Below are positions 8,228 through 18,746 of a stretch of 64,000 nt of DNA, one piece after another (position 1 is the stretch's first letter; the number at the start of each line of letters is the position of its first letter). The translations under genes and the position numbers were made by a program. This DNA is from Phytophthora sp. 'mugwort' (taxonomy: Eukaryota; Oomycota; Peronosporomycetes; Peronosporales; Peronosporaceae), in contig JAUCEF010000001.1 in the NCBI GenBank assembly GCA_033558025.1, positions 2,480,001 to 2,544,000 on the forward strand, in the 5' to 3' direction. The notes under the pieces were generated by a model, which worked only from the letters and a program-made list of their open reading frames with translations, did not search any database and was not told the origin of the DNA.

Positions 8228-11200
8228 TTAGTGATGTCCAGAGCGGGTGGCAAGAGAAGCAAAGATCGAATCTGGTTGCTGCAGCAGGGACGATGGCGAA
8301 CCAAACTCTGCGACTCGCCCAGCGTCCATGACAGCGATCTGGTTACAGTGCAAGATGGTATTGATCCGATGGGCGATAATCAGCACCGTCTTGTCGGCGA
8401 AAGTCTCTTGAATTGTTGCTTGAATAAGGCGGTCAGTGGCCGTGTCGACGTTGGCCGTGGCTTCGTCAAGTACGACAATTCTGCTGTCTTTGAGAAGCGC
8501 TCGACCGATACAAAGCAGTTGACGTTGACCCACCGACAAGTTCTCGCCCCGTTCCGAGACAACAAAGTTCAAACCCGCGCCCCATTTTGTGACACTAGCC
8601 ACCAAATGAACTTGCTGCAGAGTCGACCAAATCGCTTCGTCCGTGTAGTCTCCGAATGGATCCAGATTGTCACGTAGAGTTCCGCTGTAGAGCACTGGAT
8701 CTTGAGGGATGATGGCCAAGCTGCGGCGGAGATCGTGAAGTCGCACCTTGTCGATATCGATATCGTCGATGACAATCGAGCCGCCATCGAAAGCGCAGAT
8801 GCGAAAGAGTGCAATCATAAGCGAACTCTTTCCAGCGCCCGTTCGGCCACAGATACCGATCTTTTCGCCTGGTTGAATGTCCATGTTGACACCTCGGAGC
8901 ACTAGCGGCAAGTCGGGACGGTATCTCAAACACAAGTTCTCAAAACGAATGGCACCTCGTGCTGGCCAAGCAGCTCTGTTGATTGGCATACAGTCGACAT
9001 TGTCCTTCTCGACTGGAATGTTGCGGAAATGCAGCAACCTCTCTACACTTGTCATGGCATTATCCGTCAAGTCAACCGCCCGCACCACCCACTGAATCAT
9101 CGATGTCAACATCAACGAGTACGTGAGCGAGATACCGGCAACGACCGAGTCCGTCTCCCCTTTTGACGTGACGAGGTACATTGTTACCACGAAAATTACG
9201 ACCACCGACAGCCAGTCCAATCGAATCGCGAGCCAGCGACCTGCAGCCCAATATGTGAAGTAAAACGACGTGTTGTCATCGACGGCTGCCTTGTTAAGTT
9301 CCACGAATTGGTCCTGCATTTTGAACGCACGGATCGTGGGCAGGCCATTCAACGTCTCTCCAAACAGGTTAAACACCGGTGAACGGGTAACACCTTCCAG
9401 TCGCTTCACTTCCCGAGAAGTTTGCTTGAAGTACACACCAGTGACGACAAAAATCGCAAGCACCGGCAGATACGACAGTCCCACCCAGACTGACGCCAAC
9501 GCGCAGACCACCAAACATCCGACAAAGACTCCTACGCTCTGAAAAAGCGTTTGATAGTGTTGAGGCAAGACCGAGTCCATTTGATCGAGATCACTAGAGA
9601 ATCGATTGAGAATCCGGCCAACGGGTGTCACGTCAAAGTACAGATTGACGGGGGCACTTAGCACGCGCCTGAATAATTCGTTATGGAGGTTCTTCGAGCT
9701 GCGAATGCACGACTCCATCATGAGCAACCCCCGTCCGACAGTCACGAGGGCGCAAACAATGATGAATCCGAAGTACCACAACCCAAATGCCACCTCCGAG
9801 TAGTTCGAGTCGACAGCCTCCTTTTGGGTTTCCTTGGCCCAATGACCTTGCCACCAGTCGACGACAATCCTCATCCCTTGCCCCGCGAGATACGCCGTCG
9901 TAATGACCAGCACAACCAGTATCCCGTTGAAGCCAGTCTCGTCAAAGTAAGACTTATATGTTTGTCCACTTACCCTCCCCTTGACACGATCTTCACTGAG
10001 AATTAAACCTGTGCCATGTCCTTCAGGTTTACCGTGTTCCTGTGTTTCCAGATGATCCTTCGTCTGAGGTATCAAGTGTACGGATGCACTGTCCGTCTTA
10101 TCCGCTTGCTCGTCGTCCTCGTCTTCATTGATTACATCTTGCTCAAGTTTGTTCAGCATGTCCCCAATACTGCGCAGCTCTGGGAATTGAGCCAAAATCT
10201 CGTCATAACCTCCGTCCCCAGCAATGCGTCCGTCTTGAACCACAAGGATTTGATCTGCATACTTGAGGAGATCGTAATGACTATTCAACACCAGCAATCG
10301 GGTCCTTTGTCGCGCAAGACCCATGATGCATTGACTAAAAATTGCATGTGCAACGTGCGGGTCCACTGCGCTCAACGGGTCGTCGAGAATCAAAATGTCA
10401 TAGTTCGAGTGATACACGGCCCTCGCGATGGCGACGCGAGCCTTCTGACCGCCACTAAGGTTGATCCCCCGCTCTCCAATCTCCGTTGCATCGCCGTCAG
10501 GGAGCGCGTCAAGATCCAGCGCCAACTGCGTCGCCTCCAGCACTGCAGCGTACTTGTCGGCATCAAACTTGTCTTGAAACAAGATGTTGTCCCTCACTGT
10601 CGCGTTGCGGATCCATGATTCTTGGCTCACGTACGATACTCCGCCACATACGTTCACAGTACCATCTACTAGAATCATTTCACCGAGAAGAGCACTGAGC
10701 AAACTCGACTTTCCCGCTCCAACGGTGCCAACGATCATGACGAGTGCTCCTGCATCGATTTCAACGTTCACATCATCAAGCGAGAATTCGTGTGCACGAA
10801 CCCGCTGAAGTTGCTCGTCTGCAACTGCATTAGAGTCTACAAGGCTGACGACGACAACGTCTGGGGCTGTCGTGGAGTAAGAAGACGACCAACTAAAGTG
10901 CGCGTTTCGAACTGAAATTGTCCCTGCCGCTGATGACTCGTTCGAGCCTCTAGCGCTCTCGGCAGTGAAGTTCTTGACTTCGTCACAGCCTAGATACGCA
11001 TCTAGACGTCGGTACGTCACGGAGGCTTGAGTGAGGGCGGCCACTGCAAGCGGAAACATGTTGACGGCCAGCCGAGTAATGTTGACGACATTGATGATCA
11101 TGTACGCGTCGGTAACAGTCACATTACCATTCATGCCGACGTAAATCCCCATGACTAACCCCCCCAGTAAAACGGGCGCGAGGAAGAGCAAAATGGTGTT

Positions 11201-12247
11201 CGTGATCTGCAAGTAGTGGAACTTTCGATAGGATTTCATCTCTGCTGCTCGAAGTATCTCGACCCGAGTGGCGAGCGATTCCTCCCATGCGTAAAACTTC
11301 ATGACCCGGACGCCCTGCAACGCCTCGGACGTCACTTTGACACGCTCTTCAGCAATTGCCAACAACTCTTTCTGGACAAGACCAATATGATCAGCCAGTT
11401 GCGTCGACGTGTACAGCACGATCGCCAGTAGTGCCGCCCCACAGGCTGCCGATATTCCGTCGAACAATATTCCAATTAGGAGAATCGTCACGATGAACGC
11501 TAGTGGAGCGACGAGAATCCACGGTCCGTTGATAACTGCGAAGAAAATGCGTTCGGAATCCACACTCATCAGCGTCGTGATCTCACCGGCAGTGTATGAC
11601 TGGCGGGCAGTGCAAGAAAGCGTCAGGGCCTTACGGTAGACGATGTCCATTGTGATAGTGCGCATATTGGCCCCTACTCGGGACGAGAGGAAGAAGCCGT
11701 AGTTAAGGCACGTGATCCCTACAAAGGAGACGCCTACCATCAATGCCACGAGCACATAACCATTGTCAATCTGGAAGACGTTCGACTCGTCCTCAAGGTG
11801 CTGCAAGATGGCCTTGGCAATGAACGGTTGTAACACCATTGCCGTCAAGTAGACCGAGTAGTTGGCAATGATCGTCCCGATCTGCCGCCGAAATGTCCTG
11901 AAGAAGCTCATCGCAACGTGTGGGAGGTCCAGCAGCTCCTTGTTCTCAGGTACATAGTGACACCGAAAGCGTTCGTGTAGAATATCGCACGAGTCTTGTG
12001 GGGTAACCGCCCAGATATCCTCCTTCTCGAGCACCTTCTGGGCTCCGAGCGAGACGAGCGGCTGTAACCAGTGGGCCAATATCACGGACACCAGCGACGC
12101 GTGCTGCAAAGGGTTGACACGGCATCGGAAAGGTTCCTCGTCGGCGTATCGCTCGACTAAGCGCTGTTTCTTGGAGCGTTTGACACCGTGCGTGTCGGAC
12201 CGGGGATTTGGTGTGGCCGGGCATTCGACGTAGTGGCTAGTGTCCAT
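8228..12247 (-). CDS. ABCC/MRP-type ABC transporter
   Basis: An intronless gene of 1339 residues with the order TMD1-NBD1-TMD2-NBD2, without the extra N-terminal TMD0 of long MRPs. NBD1 has Walker A GTVGAGKSS (about 505), signature LSGGQKARVAIARA and Walker B LILDDPLSAVD, where Asp replaces the catalytic Glu, as is usual in ABCC NBD1. NBD2 has Walker A GRTGAGKSS (about 1135), signature LSVGQRQ (about 1232) and a complete Walker B VVLDEATANVD. ABCC proteins export glutathione, glucuronide and other organic-anion conjugates across plasma or vacuolar membranes. The start at 12247 (MDTSHYVECPAT) is the first ATG; the open frame upstream has only TTG. The region between the NBDs (about 740-790) is acidic and fits the usual linker. 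Confidence 0.95.
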   Translation of the reverse strand: MDTSHYVECPATPNPRSDTHGVKRSKKQRLVERYADEEPFRCRVNPLQHASLVSVILAHWLQPLVSLGAQKVLEKEDIWAVTPQDSCDILHERFRCHYVPENKELLDLPHVAMSFFRTFRRQIGTIIANYSVYLTAMVLQPFIAKAILQHLEDESNVFQIDNGYVLVALMVGVSFVGITCLNYGFFLSSRVGANMRTITMDIVYRKALTLSCTARQSYTAGEITTLMSVDSERIFFAVINGPWILVAPLAFIVTILLIGILFDGISAACGAALLAIVLYTSTQLADHIGLVQKELLAIAEERVKVTSEALQGVRVMKFYAWEESLATRVEILRAAEMKSYRKFHYLQITNTILLFLAPVLLGGLVMGIYVGMNGNVTVTDAYMIINVVNITRLAVNMFPLAVAALTQASVTYRRLDAYLGCDEVKNFTAESARGSNESSAAGTISVRNAHFSWSSSYSTTAPDVVVVSLVDSNAVADEQLQRVRAHEFSLDDVNVEIDAGALVMIVGTVGAGKSSLLSALLGEMILVDGTVNVCGGVSYVSQESWIRNATVRDNILFQDKFDADKYAAVLEATQLALDLDALPDGDATEIGERGINLSGGQKARVAIARAVYHSNYDILILDDPLSAVDPHVAHAIFSQCIMGLARQRTRLLVLNSHYDLLKYADQILVVQDGRIAGDGGYDEILAQFPELRSIGDMLNKLEQDVINEDEDDEQADKTDSASVHLIPQTKDHLETQEHGKPEGHGTGLILSEDRVKGRVSGQTYKSYFDETGFNGILVVLVITTAYLAGQGMRIVVDWWQGHWAKETQKEAVDSNYSEVAFGLWYFGFIIVCALVTVGRGLLMMESCIRSSKNLHNELFRRVLSAPVNLYFDVTPVGRILNRFSSDLDQMDSVLPQHYQTLFQSVGVFVGCLVVCALASVWVGLSYLPVLAIFVVTGVYFKQTSREVKRLEGVTRSPVFNLFGETLNGLPTIRAFKMQDQFVELNKAAVDDNTSFYFTYWAAGRWLAIRLDWLSVVVIFVVTMYLVTSKGETDSVVAGISLTYSLMLTSMIQWVVRAVDLTDNAMTSVERLLHFRNIPVEKDNVDCMPINRAAWPARGAIRFENLCLRYRPDLPLVLRGVNMDIQPGEKIGICGRTGAGKSSLMIALFRICAFDGGSIVIDDIDIDKVRLHDLRRSLAIIPQDPVLYSGTLRDNLDPFGDYTDEAIWSTLQQVHLVASVTKWGAGLNFVVSERGENLSVGQRQLLCIGRALLKDSRIVVLDEATANVDTATDRLIQATIQETFADKTVLIIAHRINTILHCNQIAVMDAGRVAEFGSPSSLLQQPDSIFASLATRSGHH

Positions 12248-12808
12248 TTTGTTTTGGCTCGGGGTGAGGCGACGCCAATTTCGAGAATGACGAAAGATAA
12301 CAAGGAGATTCCACTGGTCGGCAGCCAAGTGAGAAAAACTTTCCAAGATCGAGCGTGCTGAAGATGGCGCCTACACTAAAACTTACATGGATTATATGAT
12401 AATTGGATGAGTCTAATCGCTGACATTGATGAGTGGAAATCGATGATATGGGTGAACTACAACTTGAAGGGCCATATTTTGGCCCACAACGCTGCGAAAA
12501 TGTCATCTTCGCAACGTTATGGCGGTTCACTGCCAGAGTGAATCACTGGTAATACAGTACAACTTCATCAGTCAGTCCGAGTTGCATCCGTAACAGGCGA
12601 CGTGCGTGGCGGTTGTCGCTCTATCGAACGCTGAAAAGGCGGCAATCACCCCCCCAAAGCGACATATCGTATGGAAAGTTTGGCAACATGTACTATTAGT
12701 GACCTCAGGTGACGAGCTCCGTACGACCGCCGGACCTCAACATAGCACCGGCGTTGCTAGGACATACCAGACCCCTAGTCACCAGTAAGGCCAAATACAC
12801 AAGTCTGC

Positions 12809-12844
<36 letters not shown>

Positions 12845-13004
12845 TGTATTAGTGACCCGGGGGGCAACGTGAAAAGGTCGATATACTAGCGAAATCACGT
12901 ATTTCTTTGTATTTTTTAGGTCGCTGTTCACGCCCAGCATCTTTTTGTAGAGACGTGATATCAAAATCATGGACACATTTCATGATTTTGCCATGACTGC
13001 GTTT
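12248..13004. other. Intergenic region with microsatellite
   Basis: About 750 bp between the ABCC start and the C-terminal end of the MULE relic. I see no convincing coding sequence. It holds a CT/CA microsatellite (listed separately). It must contain the ABCC promoter. Confidence 0.4.
12809..12844. repeat. (CT)n(CA)n microsatellite
   Basis: About 13 CT units run directly into about five CA units. Seen directly in the sequence. Confidence 0.95.
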
Positions 13005-16000
13005 ACCATTCAACCGGGTGGGGAAGATTCAGAATTTGCAAGATAGGCGGGGGGAGGGGCCTCAGTGTCGCTCGCGGGTGCCTCGATTGCTCTCTGCGTT
13101 GACTGAAAAGGGTTGCTGTCGCTCGCTGGGTCTCCGGTGGCTGGCTGCGTTGGCTGGGACGCCTCGGTGTCGCTGGCGACCGTGCGTGCCGATGACATCG
13201 CGCACGCTGTCGGAACCGAGACGACAGGAATTGCCTGTCCATTCATGATGTAGTGGAATAGTTCGTAGCGGCGTCTAGTCAAAGCGTACCCACTCAAATT
13301 TCGCGATAACTTGCCCACGAACATCCCAGCAAACGAAGATACCGCAGCTGTACTCGTCAAACTGGATGGGTGTTTTGAGCGCAACGACCGTTTAATCCGA
13401 GAGCCCGAGGTTGACCAACTTGGTCGAAACGCTTCAATGACTCTCTTGAATGGTGGCTGGTTGAGCGGATCGTAGCAAAAAATCATGTTCTTTTCCACCT
13501 TCACAACCAGACCGCACCATTGGAAGTCGCCGAAGTTCACCGGTACCAACAATGTCGACGCCGGGTGCACCCATTTTTGCGGTGATCGTGGATAAAACGA
13601 TTGCATCGTCTGTCGTCGCCTTCTTGCTGCGTGTCGGACCCCGCTTCGTCGTCAGCTCGAGGACCCCTCCGAACGCGACCAAAACAAAATCTTGGTTTAG
13701 GCGCTCGCATAGAGCTAGTATGAAGGAGTCGCTCAGTCAAGTCGGCGGAGTCGTACGATACAGCATCGCAAAGTCGTAATCGGGAATAGAACCGAGGCCG
13801 TCAATGTGCTTGTACGGGTACGTGGCTAGGATCCGCTTTGCTGCTCGCTTGACGAGTGCGTGCTGATCGGCCTCCGACGACGGCAAAACCTTCTCCCGCA
13901 GCCACTTAGCCAGATCGAAGCCAAGTCCAACCACAACCTTGAGCAAATCGACCCTCTTGAAATTCTCGATTTGAAGTCGAGAGAATGACCGACGTCCTTG
14001 ATCTGCACAACTTCAACAAGTCCGCCATCCTTGGGTTTATCACCCGACAGGTCTACTGGATCGGTGCTGGTGTTCTTGACTGGCAGCACCTCCATGCACG
14101 CGGTGAGCAGCTCGGGCGGCAGGATATAGAACGCGTCCAGGTTTAGAGCAGGATTTCTTCATCATTTTGTACTTTGAAGTTTGTCCTCCGTCTGTGCGAA
14201 CCGGACGAGCACGCCGGAAAGCCGACGCTGCGTTTCCGCTAGATTGGGTTGCTCAGCGTCGAAAGAGTCGATGAGCGCTTGAAGAGTGACCTCACCAGCT
14301 TGAATGCGTCCAGCCACACACGCCGAGTACCAGGCGCGATCAGTTTTCTGAGATGCCTCGGTCTTGAACCTCTTTTTCTGCGGACGACCGACCTTTCGCG
14401 CCTTAGGATTAAGTCGAATGGATACATCAGAGGAGGCAGAGCCACCAGTAGCAGATTTTTGTATCGCTGTATCCATATGAATCCGCCAGATCTGAAGTGG
14501 TTGCCCTCTGCTTCACGGCCTTCATTTTCACGGTAGTCAGATCAGCTATACCTGTCAGAGCGAGAACATTTCTCCGGCAGTGTCGGCATCGCTGTCTGGT
14601 TCATGGTCGCGGTCGAAAGATGCTTTCGCAGGCTTGATAACACCAACATCCTCGGAAAAGAGGCTGTTGGTCTGGGAAAGCTCAAGTACGTAGTCGCCGG
14701 TCCCGTCCGCAGACGCTGTCCGCTTCCTCTGGCGCGCGTTGCGCCACTGGGCAAGAACGAAAGTGAGCAACTCGTCGAACTCGTCATCGTCTACAAAGTC
14801 AGACGCAATCAGATGCGTGGCTCGAACGGCGTCTCGGTACTTCTCCTGGTGGGTGCGCCGCTTCTTTCTCGCTCGGCTCTCCTCATCGGCAGTGAGGTGT
14901 CTGTAATTGAGTTGGCGCACGCTAGTAAACTCGGTCACTGGACTGGTCCATCTACAAAATCATGGACAGATCGTGGACAGATTATGGCACAGTCATTAAT
15001 AATTTCGAATCATGAACACAGCGTAACATACCTCTCATGGATGCGGTTCCACGGGATAACCGGACACTGGACCGACATGCGACTCCTGTACGCAATTGCT
15101 TGGCGACAGGGGAGCTGCATCGACATCGCAAACTCGCAACGCCCAATCGATTGTTGCCAGGCGTTGCGTGTCGCGTGACCCGCGATACTGGGTTCTTTGG
15201 CGTCCGGCTCGAACGTGTAACTGTCCGCTTTGGCCAGCCCGGTTGCGTACTGTGTCGCGATCTCGTCGGCGAGTAATGCGTTGTGAAACGCAACACATTT
15301 GTCATCTCCTCTTTAAAGCCCGTGTTTACGTAGCGATCAACACGCGATAGCTTCTACTTGTACTGCTTCTCAGATTGCCGGTCCTCCGCGACCAACGCCT
15401 TGATGCACGCCGCCATGGTCTTATCGCTGTCAACACCGTCCTAGCGTTTGCCGAAGAAGCTCTCCAGCCGATTGTTAGTGTGGTTCTTGAAGTGCGGCAG
15501 CTTGGCTCTGTAGAACATGACCCACATGTCTCTGCACGAGTCCCAGTTGCGAAAGAAGTAGTGAAAAATTCTTCGCGACCGATGCGCGTGCGGATGCCGT
15601 GCAGGGAGGCCAAAGGCGCAGCGTAGTTCTCGGCGCACACCGCATACACCATCTTATGAACCGCGCCGTCGATCTGGACCGCATCGTCTGCAGATATCTA
15701 ACCAAACACGGGCTTCGACCGCATCTCCTTGAGATACTTCACGACATGGAAGTGGCAGATGAGCATCCGGGTCTCGGGGAAATGGCTCTGGAGCACGCGG
15801 ATCTCGCTCATGTCGCTGTCCACCATAATTACGCATAGCAACTTGATTCTGTCAGGATGCACTCGCTTGAAATGCTCAAATCGCGCGGTCCATGTGCCAG
15901 TCCCCGTTGGCTTCCAACAAAGAGTGCTGCACTGCAGTGCCGTCACCGAACTCGTTCATCACCATGAACGTGTAGAGCTGATAGCTGTATCTGTCCAACA

Positions 16001-17350
16001 ACAGCAAACATGGGTTAGTAATGTACAAATCTTGGACAGTCCTTTCGACTAACCTGTTCGTTTTGTGGCTGCAATCCACGAGCAGGATCTCCGGGAAGCG
16101 CGTGTACATCTGCCACATGTGCGCAGACGACAAGGAGATCACGCCGGTCTCACCAGCCTGCGAGTCGTCCACAGGCTGACGATGTTCTCCGGATCCGCCG
16201 CGGCTAAAGCTGCAATCTCCAGCGTGGCCGCCTCATTGTCGTCTGGGTGGTTCGTCGACGCTGCATACGATCGCACGAGGTTGTCCACGTCGCTCATGAT
16301 GACGTTCTGGTTGTGCTCGAGAAGGTAGTCGAAAAACTTGGACCGCTTCGCTCCCACAGCAAGCATCCCCTCGACACGCGTTCCAAACGCTCGTCGTTGA
16401 TGCCGCGCGCACAGGGATATGTGACGTAGGTCTCTGGCGACACCGCGTGGTTGTGGAGGAAGTACCGCACTTGACCTTGAGCTCCCAGCAGTCGTTGCGC
16501 TTTACCCACTGGACGACGACGGGGGAATCTGCACGGACAACCGGTGTACCGGACGTACTGGCGCGATCGCTTGCCAGTTCCGCGGTTTGCTCGTGGACGC
16601 CAGCCATGTGTACACCGATACACACGCTGATATGATCGAGCGCCTCTGGTACCAGCTCTGCAGCTCCTTGCTTTCCGTTGTACGTCCCAAGCAGCCGCCG
16701 GTTCCGCTCCTTGCGACACATGGTCTCGACGACAGGGAGAACCTGCATAGTCGAGCCCGCGTGCTTGTCCACGTACGCGAGCCACGCAGACCAGTCCTTG
16801 TGCCACGTCTTGGGCGGGTCCACGTGACGACCTTACCATCCGCCAGCAGAAGCGGGTTGGTCTCGGATAAATCGGCACGGACTGTATCACGGACGCCTTT
16901 GCCGCGCCTCTTGACTGAGCACGAGTCTTCAGTCTCGCTTGCTCCGTCATCGTTGCCCTCAGCTTCGCTCGCTTCGTCGTCTTCGACAGCGTCACTCGCG
17001 TCTTCTTCTGCGTTCCCGGTCTCGCCGCTAGCGTCACCAGCACTCCTCCCTCCGTACTCCCATCGCCATATCCACTATCCTTGTCGTGGGGGCTAGTCCT
17101 GTGACTCCCAGCAATGCGCTGGGCCGAGGCTTTCGCGCGCTGGGCGATTCTCTCAGCCTGCGACTGAATCTCCGCTCCCAGCAAGTCAGGGACTTTTTCG
17201 CTGTCCGGTCTTCTGCGCGGGTGGTCGTCTTGGTCTCCATGAAGGCGCGCTGGGCGCGCAGGGGCGGGGGAGGCAACGGCCACGGGATGCCGCGCTGCAG
17301 GGAGGCAACGACTGCTTGTGCGTCGTCGGCAGGGGCAAAACACGTCTTTC
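13005..17350 (-). pseudogene. MULE transposon relic: transposase, SWIM-like and Ulp1-like protease regions
   Basis: A Mutator-like transposase gene read right to left, now broken. In order: an N-terminal region (about 17300-16250, LLGTYNGKQGAAELVPEA), the catalytic core (about 16200-15690; ILLVDCSHKTNR, then SDMSEIRVLQSHF and ICHFHVVKYLKE), TNNRLESFFGKR near 15450, a degenerate SWIM-like region (CEFAMSMQLPCRQAI, about 15110), a basic and acidic linker, and a C48/Ulp1-like segment (about 13950-13010). Two introns look genuine: 16054-15990 region (GTTAGT..ACTAAC..ACAG) and about 15027-14951, both phase-consistent. Breaks: a shift near 16825, a 2-bp shift near 16170, a shift near 15895, in-frame stops near 15700 and 15360, and shifts in the protease part. 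MULEs that capture Ulp1 are known (Kaonashi/KI-MULE type). No terminal inverted repeats found. Confidence 0.8.
13327..13560 (-). other. C48 (Ulp1-like) protease core within the MULE relic
   Basis: The segment VLVPVNFGDFQWCGL-like (ends of two frames, about 13560-13500) matches the strand before the catalytic His of Ulp1 proteases, but Gln stands where the His is expected (FQW for xHW). FCYDPLNQ supplies the Asp position. The Cys box QFDEYSCGIFVCW is present at 13364-13327 but in a different frame from the preceding part. So the fold is recognisable, the Cys and Asp remain, and the His and continuous frame are lost. Confidence 0.65.
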
Positions 17351-17846
17351 GGTGTTGGTTAAGCGTTTCACAAGAGTTGATAGCGGAGGTTACGCAATAA
17401 TGATGGTTCTTTTCATTTATTTTTATTTTTAATCATGGAAAATAATGTTCATGAATGATGGGATAGTCATGTATGGTGTAGGGTTATGGATTATGGGCTA
17501 CAACGGTTTCGTATTTTTTAAAGATACACTAGAAACGCGTTTCCTAAGCGAACTGTTATTATAGCCAATTACGACAATGTATGTTTATCATATGCTATGG
17601 CAAAGATTTTGCAACCCCTCAACCCCTAAATACAAGCATCGTCACGAGCTTCACACTGGAAATCGCGGGAACAAAATCACCTAGTATAGTGCGTGAGATA
17701 AGTCTCCGCACCTTCTGCGTTCGTAAATCGAACGGGAGTGACGACTTATTCACGCTTTCAATAAGTTGTAATGTGCAACGATACCGACACAGACACCGAT
17801 ACTGTACAAGGATGTTCTGTTGAACAACATATCGTTCAACAGAACA
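17351..17846. other. AT-rich flank of the MULE relic
   Basis: About 500 bp without a supported gene. The first part (17400-17560) is AT-rich and contains several CATG/ATGG repeats. It may include the 5' part of the MULE or its insertion site; no clear terminus was found. Confidence 0.3.
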
Positions 17847-18120
17847 GTATGTTGCTCAGCACCCTAGAGCTGGTAGATGGATATTACTATCCTGATGCGC
17901 GAGAGCGACATCCCACTTACAGCACTGAGTACCCCAAGCAGGACGCTGTGGGAGTGGATAGTGTGCCACAAGGTCCGTCGAATGCCCCAGCGACGTTCAA
18001 TCGCTTGATCATGCAGTTGTTTCGACCATTGTGTGCATTCATGAAGACTTTGACGATACATATATTTTTAATTTGTTCATAGCAGTGCCGAAGGAGGCGA
18101 GATGGCTCTTGAGGTGCATT
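17847..18120 (+). pseudogene. Gypsy reverse transcriptase fragment
   Basis: A 270 bp fragment of the same Gypsy family as the element that follows. It encodes LELVDGYYYPDARERHP and NAPATFNRLIMQLFRPL, matching the RT palm segment at about 21525-21720 of the larger copy. No LTR of its own. It ends 36 bp before the LTR at 18156, suggesting two insertions of one family or a rearranged end. Confidence 0.7.
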
Positions 18121-18155
18121 TGGTGGTTATGTTGAGTGTTGGAGGTCAAGAGAGC

Positions 18156-18693
18156 TGTAACGGGTTACATGAAAAATGCCAATTCACTCTTCGGAGTGGT
18201 GTACCCAAGTACACCTAGTGAGGTAGCCAGCATCTATGAAGGTACTGCAATGACGTCACGGATGGTGTAACGGTGGGACATGAAGAGTGCCAAGTCACTC
18301 TTCAGAATGGTGTACCTAAGTACCCTAAGTGATGTACCCAACATCACTATGACGTCACGGTAATGACGTCATGGATAGGTACCACAGATATGGTACAAAA
18401 ACCTCAGAGCCACCTAATAGGATAACATCTAGGGTACTTTATAGGTGACTAATAGTTAGTATGTAGACGCATTAAAAGGGGTCACCTATAAATATATAAA
18501 GTCTTACATCTACCTGTTTTGGTAAGGCCAGGGACTTGTGAACTGCCGTTCACTAAAAGTTTGTATACTCTCCGGAAGTCACACTTCCTGTGCGCAAGGT
18601 GTTGTGTGCCCCGTCACACGTAGTAGCACTTGTAGTAAAAAAAAAACACGCCTACACGGGTTACTACCTGATATCTTTGAGTTCCTAGCAACA
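18156..18693 (+). repeat. Gypsy 5' LTR, copy 1 (with duplicated 5' end)
   Basis: Starts TGTAACGGGTTACA (nearly palindromic) and is followed by gag-like sequence. It aligns along its length with the LTR at 43094-43526. The 3' boundary (..AGCAACA) is estimated from TG..CA ends. The first 110 bp (18156-18265) are imperfectly repeated at 18266-18375, each starting TGTAACGG; the other LTR has one copy of this block. It contains TGACGTCA at 18251, 18350 and 18364 and a TATA-like run ATAAATATATAAAG near 18487. Confidence 0.75.
18251..18371. promoter_or_regulatory. Three TGACGTCA (CRE-type) octamers in the LTR
   Basis: Perfect palindromic octamers lie at 18251-18258, 18350-18357 and 18364-18371; the last two are 14 bp apart. 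This is the classical bZIP (CREB/ATF) binding sequence. Position within the presumed U3 suggests promoter or enhancer use by the element; binding is inferred. Confidence 0.5.
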
Positions 18694-18746
18694 ACCGGAA
18701 TAAGTTTCCTCATCTGAACGACTCACAATTCGAGTCCGTTCGTAAG

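Noticed and set aside
12248..12346. Upstream extension of the ABCC frame
   Set aside because: Starts with TTG and adds no recognisable sequence before the ATG at 12247.
17150..17350. Pro/Arg-rich minus-strand frame as a separate gene
   Set aside because: It is continuous with the N-terminal part of the MULE relic and has no independent start or domain.
12840..17560. Terminal inverted repeats for the MULE
   Set aside because: Only weak AT-rich similarity between the outer flanks; many Ulp1-carrying MULEs have no clear TIRs.
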